DNA from: Streptomyces sp. SID13726
GTDB taxonomy: Bacteria > Actinomycetota > Actinomycetes > Streptomycetales > Streptomycetaceae
DNA: 64,000 bases
NCBI RefSeq assembly: GCF_010548375.1
Contig: NZ_JAAGLY010000023.1
Span: 62,001 to 126,000, forward strand
Direction of reading: 5' to 3'
The stretch's first letter is position 1, and each line of letters opens with the position of its first letter. The notes under the pieces were generated by a model that saw only the letters and a list, made by a program, of their open reading frames with translations, ran no database searches and was not told the origin of the DNA. The position numbers were made by a program, and so were the translations under genes. Shown here piece by piece: positions 17,185-24,023 of the stretch.

Positions 17185-18612
17185 TCACCGGTACGTCCTC
17201 GGCGCCACCGCCTTCGCGTCCATCGCCGGCAGCTCCTCGTCCGGCACGTCGCCCAGCGCGGTCAGGGCCTCCCGGGCCGCGGGCGCGCCCAGGGGGGAGA
17301 AGTACGGGTTGACGGCGAACGCCTCCTGGAGGTGGCGGCGCGCGGGGGCGAAGTGCCCCAAGTCCCGTTCGGTCATGGCCAGGTGGTAGGTGTACAGCGC
17401 GCTGCGCACCCCGCCGCCGTGCACCTTGTCCGTCGCGATCCGGGCGTACCGCAGGGCCTCCTCGTCCCGGCCCGCCCGGTGCAGCGCCCAGCCCAGCGCG
17501 TCCGCGACGGCGATCCCCGGCTGGCGCCGCCACTCGGCCCGCAACCGCCGTACGGCGGAGGCGGGTTCACCGTGGTCCGCCTCGAACTGCCCGAGCACCA
17601 GCTCCTCGTCGGCCCCGCCCGCAGCCGCGCCGCTCACCCGCGCCCGCAGCAGGTCGTACTGCACCCGGGCCGCCTGACCGAGGCCGAGCGACTGGTACAA
17701 CTCGCCCAGCTCCAGGGCGTATTGGGGCAGCGGCTGCTTGGCGAGCGCCATCCGGTACGCGTTCAGGGCCTCCGTCGTCCGGCCCAGCGAGGCCAGCACC
17801 CGGCCCTGACCGGCCTGCGCGGCCCGCTGGTCGGGGTCGAGACGGACCGCCTCCTGGAAGTGCCGCAGCGCGTCCTCGCGGTCCCCGCGCTCCCAGGCGA
17901 GCTGCCCGGCCCGCTCCAGATACGCGGCCCGCTCGGCCGGCGCCTCCGTCCTGGCCGCCGCGTCGGAGAGCTGGGCCGCCGCGTCCTCGCGCCAGCCCCG
18001 GTCCCGGTAGACACCGGCCGCCCGCGCCATCACCGCGGGCCCCGAGCGCAGCTCCGTCAGCCGCTCCAGCGCCGTACGGGCCGCCTTGTAGTCGCCGAGG
18101 CCGGTGTACGCGTCGATCAGCTGCGGATACGTCGTCCACCGCTTCGGCTCCAGCTTCCGCGCGGCCTCGCCCCAGGTCCGCGCCGCCCGGAAGTCCCGCC
18201 GCGCGTTGGCGAGGGCGGCCAGACCGCCGAGGGCCTCCGCGGTCCGCCGTACCTTCAGGGAGGTCCGCAGCGCGTGGTCGGCCCTCGGATAGAACGCCGC
18301 GTCGGCCGTCCGCCGCCCCTGCTCGACGTACGCCGTCCCCAGCACCGCCCACGACACCGCGTCCCCGGGATGCCGGCGCACCCGGCCCTCGCGCTCACCG
18401 ATCAGCACCGCCAGATCGGGCAGCGCGGCCGGCACCCCGGCGGTCACCGCCGTCAGCGCCTGGGCCCCGGGAGCCGGCGCCGGAGCACGGGTCGCCGCCC
18501 GCTCCTGGGGCAGCAGCATCAGCACCGTACCGAGCACCGCGCAGCCCGCGACCGCGGCGATCACCAGACGCCCGGACAGCCGGGAGGGCCGCTCCTCCTG
18601 TGGGTTCTCCAT
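17185..18612 (-). CDS. membrane-anchored tetratricopeptide-repeat protein
   Basis: A 475-residue protein with one N-terminal membrane segment (about residues 15-36, LVIAAVAGCAVLGTVLMLL) and then many TPR-like helical repeats (e.g. YVEQGRRTADAAFYPRADHA, DREDALRHFQEAVRLDPDQR). ATG 18612 is chosen over an upstream in-frame start. TPR arrays bind other proteins; no enzymatic domain is present. It converges with hppD and is divergent from the GlcD-type oxidase. Function unknown. Confidence 0.8.
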   Translation of the reverse strand: MENPQEERPSRLSGRLVIAAVAGCAVLGTVLMLLPQERAATRAPAPAPGAQALTAVTAGVPAALPDLAVLIGEREGRVRRHPGDAVSWAVLGTAYVEQGRRTADAAFYPRADHALRTSLKVRRTAEALGGLAALANARRDFRAARTWGEAARKLEPKRWTTYPQLIDAYTGLGDYKAARTALERLTELRSGPAVMARAAGVYRDRGWREDAAAQLSDAAARTEAPAERAAYLERAGQLAWERGDREDALRHFQEAVRLDPDQRAAQAGQGRVLASLGRTTEALNAYRMALAKQPLPQYALELGELYQSLGLGQAARVQYDLLRARVSGAAAGGADEELVLGQFEADHGEPASAVRRLRAEWRRQPGIAVADALGWALHRAGRDEEALRYARIATDKVHGGGVRSALYTYHLAMTERDLGHFAPARRHLQEAFAVNPYFSPLGAPAAREALTALGDVPDEELPAMDAKAVAPRTYR

Positions 18613-18710
18613 GGCGCTCACTGTGCGTCCATACGACGACCACACCCCGGCACGCGGCAGCTGCCGCAGGTGGGGTTCACACCGATGGCCCCCGGTGCGA
18701 CGCTGTGATC

Positions 18711-20120
18711 ATGAGCCGTATCGAAGCGCGTCGCGATGAAGACACAGCAGTCACCGGCAACCTCGTCGACCGTCTGCTGAGCGGCCTGCCCGCCGAGACC
18801 GTCCTCGTCGACCCGGACGTCACGGCCTCCTACGCCAACGACATGGCCAGCTTCTGCCCGGCCGGCGACCCCGCCGTGGTCGTCCTGCCCCGCACGGTCG
18901 AGCAGGTCCAGCACGTCATGCGCGTCGCCACCGGACTGCGCGTCCCGGTCGTCCCGCAGGGCGCCCGCACGGGCCTGTCGGGCGCGGCCAACGCCTCCGA
19001 CGGCTGCATCGTGCTGTCCCTGACCAAGATGGACCGCATCCTGGAGATCAACCCGGTCGACCGCGTCGCCGTCGTCGAACCGGGCGTCGTCAACGCGACC
19101 CTGTCCCGCGCGGTCAACGAACTCGGCCTCTACTACCCGCCGGACCCCTCCAGCTGGGAGATGTGCACGATCGGCGGCAACATCGGCACCGCGTCCGGCG
19201 GGCTGTGCTGTGTGAAGTACGGGGTGACGGCGGAGTACGTCCTCGGCCTGGACGTCGTCCTCGCCGACGGAAGGCTGATGTCCACGGGCCGCCGTACCGC
19301 CAAGGGGGTCGCCGGATACGACCTGACCCGCCTCTTCGTCGGCTCCGAGGGCTCGCTCGGGATCGTCGTACGGGCGACCCTGGCGCTGCGGCCGCAGCCG
19401 CCCGAACAGCTGGTGCTGGCCGCCGAGTTCGCGTCCGGGGCCGACGCCTGCGACGCGGTGTGCCGGATCATGGAGGGCGGGCACGTGCCGTCCCTCCTCG
19501 AACTGATGGACCGTACGACCGTCAAGGCCGTCAACGACCTGGCGCACATGGGACTCCCCGAGACCACCGAGGCGCTGCTGCTCGCCGCCTTCGACACCGC
19601 GGACCCGGCCGCCGACCTCGCCGCCGTCGGCGCGCTGTGCGAGGCGGCGGGCGCCACCCAGGTGGTCCCGGCCGACGACTTCGCCGAGTCCGAACTCCTG
19701 CTCCAGGCCCGCCGGTTGTCGCTCACCGCGCTGGAGGCCGTCAAGGGCACCACGATGATCGACGACGTGTGCGTGCCCCGCTCCCGGCTCGCCGAACTCC
19801 TCGAAGGGACCGAGCGGATCGCCGGCAAACACGGACTGACCATCGGTGTCGTCGCCCACGCGGGTGACGGCAACACCCACCCCACGGTCTGCTTCGACGC
19901 CCAGGACCCCGACGAGTCCCGGCGCGCCCGCGAGTCCTTCGACGAGATCATGGCGCTCGGCCTGGAGCTCGGCGGCACCATCACCGGGGAGCACGGGGTG
20001 GGCGTACTGAAGAAGGAGTGGCTGGCCCGCGAGATCGGGCCGGTGGGGGTGGAGATGCAGCGGGCCGTGAAGGGCGTCTTCGACCCGCTGGGCATCCTGA
20101 ACCCGGGCAAGCTGTTCTGA
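18711..20120 (+). CDS. FAD-linked oxidase, GlcD/D-lactate dehydrogenase type
   Basis: A 469-residue flavoprotein with an N-terminal FAD_binding_4 domain (PQGARTGLSGAAN, GGNIGTASGG) and a C-terminal FAD-oxidase domain with the hallmark AHAGDGNTHPT and TGEHGVGVLKKEWL. These enzymes oxidise D-2-hydroxy acids such as glycolate or D-lactate and pass electrons onward. It is a single gene without GlcE or GlcF partners, so a D-lactate or other 2-hydroxy acid dehydrogenase role is as likely as glycolate oxidase. ATG 18711 is chosen over upstream in-frame starts. Confidence 0.9.
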   Translation: MSRIEARRDEDTAVTGNLVDRLLSGLPAETVLVDPDVTASYANDMASFCPAGDPAVVVLPRTVEQVQHVMRVATGLRVPVVPQGARTGLSGAANASDGCIVLSLTKMDRILEINPVDRVAVVEPGVVNATLSRAVNELGLYYPPDPSSWEMCTIGGNIGTASGGLCCVKYGVTAEYVLGLDVVLADGRLMSTGRRTAKGVAGYDLTRLFVGSEGSLGIVVRATLALRPQPPEQLVLAAEFASGADACDAVCRIMEGGHVPSLLELMDRTTVKAVNDLAHMGLPETTEALLLAAFDTADPAADLAAVGALCEAAGATQVVPADDFAESELLLQARRLSLTALEAVKGTTMIDDVCVPRSRLAELLEGTERIAGKHGLTIGVVAHAGDGNTHPTVCFDAQDPDESRRARESFDEIMALGLELGGTITGEHGVGVLKKEWLAREIGPVGVEMQRAVKGVFDPLGILNPGKLF

Positions 20121-20154
20121 CCCCGGTCCCCGAGACCCCGGTCCCCGCGAGGGC

Positions 20155-20640
20155 TCACTCCCCGTCCGTCGACTCGTCGCCCGGCCACGGGTCGCGCAGC
20201 CAGAGGTCGTCGGCCGGGGTGGGCGCCAGCAGCTCGGCGAGGCCGTCGTCGATACCGAGCTGCTCCGCCTCAGAGCCCGGGGGGACCGCCCTCAGGGTCC
20301 GCTCCAGCCAGGCCGACACCTGCGCGGCCGGGGCCTCCAGGAGGGCGTCCCCGTCGGGCGAGCTCAGCGCCATCAGCACGACGCTGCGGCCCGCGACCTT
20401 CGTCGGCCACACCCGCACGTCCCCGTGCCCGCACGGCCGGAACACCCCCTCCACGAGGAGTTCGCGGGCGAAGGTCCAGTGCACGGGGTGGTCGGAGCCG
20501 ATGTGGAAGGTGACGTGGACGGCGAAGGGGTCGTCGCTGCGGTAGCCGAGCCGGGCCGGCACCGGGATGCTGCGCTCCGGCGACAGGATGAGTTTCAGCT
20601 CCAGTTCGCGCTCCACCACGGTGTGATGCATGGCGTTCAT
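20155..20640 (-). CDS. ssgG: SsgA-like protein SsgG, sporulation septum-site control
   Basis: A 161-residue SsgA-like protein (SALP), a family confined to sporulating actinomycetes. It begins MHHTVVERELELKL after a short MNA lead and carries the SALP core (DPFAVHVTFHI, VHWTFARELLVEGV, HGDVRVWP) with the conserved C-terminal LLAPTPADDLWLRDPWP. From memory this tail and the neighbourhood match Streptomyces coelicolor ssgG (SCO2924), which affects correct septum spacing in aerial hyphae. The leader can form a hairpin that covers the ribosome binding site (see the regulatory entry). It is divergent from an RDD protein. Confidence 0.85.
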   Translation of the reverse strand: MNAMHHTVVERELELKLILSPERSIPVPARLGYRSDDPFAVHVTFHIGSDHPVHWTFARELLVEGVFRPCGHGDVRVWPTKVAGRSVVLMALSSPDGDALLEAPAAQVSAWLERTLRAVPPGSEAEQLGIDDGLAELLAPTPADDLWLRDPWPGDESTDGE

Positions 20641-20643
20641 GTC

Positions 20644-20693
20644 CTCTCCTCGGTTCTCGTACGGGCCCGCGGTGGGCCCGTACGAGTGGAGAG
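20644..20693 (-). promoter_or_regulatory. stem-loop in ssgG leader pairing with the Shine-Dalgarno
   Basis: Read on the minus strand the leader is CTCTCC, a single A, a 13-bp perfect stem (arms 20674-20686 and 20656-20668) with a 5-base ACCGC loop, AACCGA, then the Shine-Dalgarno GGAGAG, GAC and the ATG. The CTCTCC at 20688-20693 is complementary to the GGAGAG at 20644-20649, so the RBS can be paired on top of the long stem. The stem itself is certain; its regulatory role is inferred. Confidence 0.6.
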
Positions 20694-20893
20694 CGGGGAG
20701 GGGGCCGAAGCATTACGCGGGTTCGGCGAACTTTTTTCCGCCGGTGTCCCGGGCGGGCCCGGCCGCTACCACGGCCGGGGTCGGGTCGTGCGCAAAAGGG
20801 GTGGGTCCGGTGGGACTGGCGGTGGGTCTTGCGCCGGTCTGATAGATGTGGAGCCCCCTCTATTGACCCCCGAGCAGATACGGGACGACGGAC

Positions 20894-22630
20894 ATGAGCG
20901 CCCCAACCCCGGCACCCGGTGACGACAGGCCCCGCGAAGGGTATTACCCGGACCCGTCCATTCCTGGATATGTCCGTTACTGGAACGGTGCCTCGTGGGT
21001 ACCGGGCACCAGCCGTCCCGCCCCCGCGGACGGCGAGCCGCTCGTACCACCGCCGGGGCCCGGCTCCGCCCAGTCGCAGGCCCAGGCCCAGGGCCCGGCC
21101 GCGTCCCCGGTCGAGGAGACCGGCCCGCACTTCTTCGACGAGGACCCGGTCGCGGGTCCCGGTCACCCCGAGGCCCAGCACGGCAACCGTCCCGAACCGG
21201 CGGCCGCCTGGACCGCGGACCGGGCCCGGCAGTCGGGCTTCGGGGGCGACCAGGACCGGCGCGTCTCGTGGGGGGCGCCGGAGGGGAACGGACCGGCGCA
21301 GGGCGCCGGGCACGGCGTACCGCAGCAGGGCGCTCCGCAGGGCGCCGACCCGAGGGTCGCCGGTGCCGCCCCGGCCCAGCCGGCCGGCCAGGCCGCCCGC
21401 ACCGACGGCTCGGCGACGATCCCGCCCGTCGAGCCGGACGAGGACGGCGGCACGCGGGTCTTCCGCAGGCCCACCGCGGGCGCCGCGCAGCAGCCGGGCG
21501 ACGACGGCACCATGAAGTTCCGCGCGCTCTCCCCGCGCACGGCGCAGCAGAACGAGGGTCCCGGGGCGCAGAGCGGAAGCACGCCCGGACCGGCGTATTC
21601 CGGTCCGACCGCACAGGGCGGCGGTCAGGGCGGCGGCGCGCCGCTGCCGGGAGCGGTCGCGGGCGGTGCCGGTGGGCACGGTGGTGCCGGTGTTCCGGGT
21701 GGTCCCGGTGCTCCTGGTGGTGCCGGTGCCCAGTCCGCCGTGGCCCCCGCCGGTCCGCAGGGCCCCGGCTTCGGTGCCGGGAAGGCCGCCGCCGAGCGGG
21801 CCGCGGCCACCGGTGCCGCGGGCCCCCAGGGTCCCGCCTCCGGCGCCGCCACCGCCCTCTCCGGCTCCCAGCAGTCCGCCCCCGCCGCGGGCCCGCAGAC
21901 GGCCCCTCCGGGCGTGCCCCAGCAAGGGCAGCCGCAGGGCGCCGGGCAGCCGGGCGTGGTAGCGCAGGGCCTCCCGCAGCAGAGCGGCCCGCAGCTCTCC
22001 TCCACCCCCATGAGCACCGGGCACGGCGGCGGTCAGCCCTCCTGGGCGCAGCAGGTGCACCGGCTCGCCGGTCCCGACGAGGAGCAGCCCGCTCCCTGGA
22101 AGCCGCCGGTCGAGGACATCTTCCAGGCGGCCGCCCGGCGACAGGCCGCCGCGAGGCCCGCGAGCCTCGGCAAGCGGCTGGCCGCCCGGCTGCTGGACAC
22201 CCTGGTCGTCGGCGCGGTGACCGCCGTCGCGGCCGTCCCGCTCGGTGCCGAGGCCGCCGACCACATCAGCGCCAAGATCGACGAGGCCAAGCTCTCCGGC
22301 GAGACCGTCACGGTCTGGCTGCTGGACGGCACCACCTCGGTGTACCTCGCGATCGTGGTCGCCGTGCTCCTCGTCGCCGGCACCCTCTACGAGGCGCTGC
22401 CCACCGCCAAGTGGGGCCGCACCCTCGGCAAGAAGCTGCTCGGCCTGGAGGTGCGGGACATCGAGGGCCACGAGCCCCCGGCGTTCGGCGCGGCCCTGCG
22501 CCGCTGGCTCGTCTACAGCGTCCCGGGCCTGCTCGGGATCGGCCTCGTGGGCGTCGCGTGGTGCCTGTTCGACAAGCCGTGGCACCAGTGCTGGCACGAC
22601 AAGGCGGCCCATACGTTCGTCGCGGGCTGA
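20894..22630 (+). CDS. RDD-family membrane protein with long low-complexity N-terminus
   Basis: A 578-residue protein. Residues 16-36 (YYPDPSIPGYVRYWNGASW) match the DUF2510-type WYxDPxxxxxxRYWDG element. A Pro/Gly/Gln/Ala-rich disordered region follows up to about residue 410, including a collagen-like Gly-X-Y run around 260. The C-terminal ~160 residues form an RDD domain with three or four hydrophobic segments (GKRLAARLLDTLVVGAV, GRTLGKKLLGLEVRD). RDD proteins are poorly understood; some transport ions or small solutes. A second RDD gene follows by 89 bp. Confidence 0.8.
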   Translation: MSAPTPAPGDDRPREGYYPDPSIPGYVRYWNGASWVPGTSRPAPADGEPLVPPPGPGSAQSQAQAQGPAASPVEETGPHFFDEDPVAGPGHPEAQHGNRPEPAAAWTADRARQSGFGGDQDRRVSWGAPEGNGPAQGAGHGVPQQGAPQGADPRVAGAAPAQPAGQAARTDGSATIPPVEPDEDGGTRVFRRPTAGAAQQPGDDGTMKFRALSPRTAQQNEGPGAQSGSTPGPAYSGPTAQGGGQGGGAPLPGAVAGGAGGHGGAGVPGGPGAPGGAGAQSAVAPAGPQGPGFGAGKAAAERAAATGAAGPQGPASGAATALSGSQQSAPAAGPQTAPPGVPQQGQPQGAGQPGVVAQGLPQQSGPQLSSTPMSTGHGGGQPSWAQQVHRLAGPDEEQPAPWKPPVEDIFQAAARRQAAARPASLGKRLAARLLDTLVVGAVTAVAAVPLGAEAADHISAKIDEAKLSGETVTVWLLDGTTSVYLAIVVAVLLVAGTLYEALPTAKWGRTLGKKLLGLEVRDIEGHEPPAFGAALRRWLVYSVPGLLGIGLVGVAWCLFDKPWHQCWHDKAAHTFVAG

Positions 22631-22719
22631 CCGGCTACCACGAACGGCGTACACGAATCGGTACTCCGGACGGCCGCTCGCCGGATGCGGAGCCGGGGGG
22701 TTCGCGGTCGACTCGGGCC

Positions 22720-23349
22720 ATGACCAGCGAACCGCCTCCCGGCTCCGGCCAGCAGCCGCCGGATGACGACCCGTTCAGGAAGCAGCCCCCGCCTGGCGAG
22801 GGCTCGGGATCGCCGTACAGCACGCCGCCGCCGTCGTACGGCGGAAGTCCCTACGGCGGCGGCGACCCGTACGGCGGCGGCCCCGCCGACCCGCTGGCCG
22901 GCATGCCGCCGCTGGCCTCCAGCGGCAAGCGCACGCTGGCCAGGATCATCGACCTGATCCTGGTCGGGATCGTCGTCTGGCTCATCACCTGGGGCTTCGG
23001 GGTGAGCGAGTACAACGTCGACGGCGACAACGTGCAGTACGGCAAGTCGCTCGCCCAGTCCGCGCTCGCCGCGGTGCTCTACATGGCCTACGACACCGTC
23101 CTGATCACCCGGTCCGGGCAGACGCTCGGCAAGAAGTGGCTCGGCATGCGGGTGGCGAACCTCGACAACGGCTCCACGCCCTCCGCGCAGACCAACCTGA
23201 TCCGTGCGGCCGTCCTGTGGATTCCGTTCGCCTTCTGCTGCGCCTGCATCTGGACCGCCATCTCGGGCGGCTGGAGCTTCTTCGACAAGCCCTACAAGCA
23301 GGGCCTGCACGACAAGGCGGCGAAGACGGTGGTGGTGAGCACCGGCTGA
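22720..23349 (+). CDS. RDD-family membrane protein
   Basis: A 209-residue RDD protein. A Pro/Gly/Tyr-rich N-terminus of about 65 residues precedes the membrane domain, which starts SGKRTLARIIDLILVGIVV and ends with FFDKPYKQGLHDKAAKTVVV, the typical RDD closing motif. ATG 22720 is chosen after the divergent low-complexity upstream reading frame. It lies 89 bp after another RDD gene and is followed by a strong stem-loop. No catalytic function is known for this family. Confidence 0.82.
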   Translation: MTSEPPPGSGQQPPDDDPFRKQPPPGEGSGSPYSTPPPSYGGSPYGGGDPYGGGPADPLAGMPPLASSGKRTLARIIDLILVGIVVWLITWGFGVSEYNVDGDNVQYGKSLAQSALAAVLYMAYDTVLITRSGQTLGKKWLGMRVANLDNGSTPSAQTNLIRAAVLWIPFAFCCACIWTAISGGWSFFDKPYKQGLHDKAAKTVVVSTG

Positions 23350-23357
23350 CACACCAC

Positions 23358-23415
23358 GAGCCGTGTGCTCCGGGCCGGCCCGAGGTCAATCGGGCCGGCC
23401 CGGAGCACACGGCTC
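23358..23415. terminator. strong bidirectional terminator
   Basis: A perfect 26-bp stem (23358-23383 and 23390-23415) with a six-base loop GGTCAA lies between the RDD gene and the convergent small membrane-protein gene. No T-tract follows, as is usual in Streptomyces. It would stop transcription from both sides. Confidence 0.85.
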
Positions 23416-23428
23416 ACGAACGCACTGT

Positions 23429-23689
23429 TCAGGCAGCAGTCTTGGAGCCCGTGGCCACGGCCGGCACGGGCTCCTCCGCTGTCCGCTGGGTGGGCTTGCG
23501 CAGGGCCACCACGCGGGGCTTGGGCTGCGGCACCGTCATGGCGACCAACAGGCCGAGCGCGAGCGCCGAGACGGCGATGACCGCGGTCCCCACGGTCGAA
23601 CTCGTCTGTGACAGCAGCAGCATGGCGAGCGTCGAGAAGATGACGGTGATCGAACCGTAGGCGAGCTGTGCGGCGGTCGGACGAGGCAT
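23429..23689 (-). CDS. small two-helix membrane protein
   Basis: An 86-residue protein with two hydrophobic segments (about residues 10-30 and 34-54) and a basic, Pro/Thr-rich cytoplasmic tail. No domain is recognised. ATG 23689 (MPRPTAAQ) is preferred over an in-frame start ten codons upstream that lies in the leader. It converges with the RDD gene and is divergent from the M6 protease across 334 bp. Confidence 0.65.
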   Translation of the reverse strand: MPRPTAAQLAYGSITVIFSTLAMLLLSQTSSTVGTAVIAVSALALGLLVAMTVPQPKPRVVALRKPTQRTAEEPVPAVATGSKTAA

Positions 23690-23796
23690 GGCAATCGGTC
23701 CTCGGAAATTGGGGTCCACGGGGGGTGTCGGCCTGGCATTCCGCCGACATCCGGGCGTTCCGCCAATCGACTCTAATCGCCTGTGTGCCCGAGTGG

Positions 23797-23827
23797 AACG
23801 AACAGTAAGCGTGACCTAACGAACAGT
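23797..23827. promoter_or_regulatory. direct repeat AACGAACAGT, spaced two helical turns
   Basis: Two identical 10-mers begin 21 bp apart, which places them on the same face of the helix. On the complement they read ACTGTTCGTT, loosely like the GTTC direct-repeat units of the Streptomyces PHO box. The site could control either divergent gene. Identification of the binding protein is speculative. Confidence 0.35.
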
Positions 23828-23979
23828 GCCGGAGCACGGGGGGCGCACGGAGTCATGGGGTCCAGCAAGTGGACTGCTGTGCGCGCCCGTTCCGTTGCGG
23901 TCAGGTGTCCGCAATGCGAACACCGGCTCCCAATAATGCACTTGTCGGGTCCAAGTCAAGGTCTGTCTTTTCTCCTCAA

Positions 23980-24011
23980 CCTTTAGTCAAATACCGGCAC
24001 TTGACTAAAGG
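23980..24011. promoter_or_regulatory. 11-bp inverted repeat abutting the protease RBS
   Basis: CCTTTAGTCAA and TTGACTAAAGG (23980-23990 and 24001-24011) flank ten bases. The right arm runs into the AAAGGGGAG Shine-Dalgarno. It may be an operator that blocks transcription start, or an RNA hairpin that partly covers the ribosome binding site. Confidence 0.55.
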
Positions 24012-24023
24012 GGAGTGGCTCGA

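Larger units (their letters stand above)
23690..24023. other. 334-bp divergent intergenic region
   Basis: This gap lies between a small membrane-protein gene (minus) and the M6 protease (plus). It contains two direct copies of AACGAACAGT exactly 21 bp apart (23797-23806 and 23818-23827), a possible minus-10-like CAATAAT near 23932, and a perfect inverted repeat next to the protease start (23980-24011). Base composition drops toward AT near the start codon. I see no gene in it. Confidence 0.6.
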
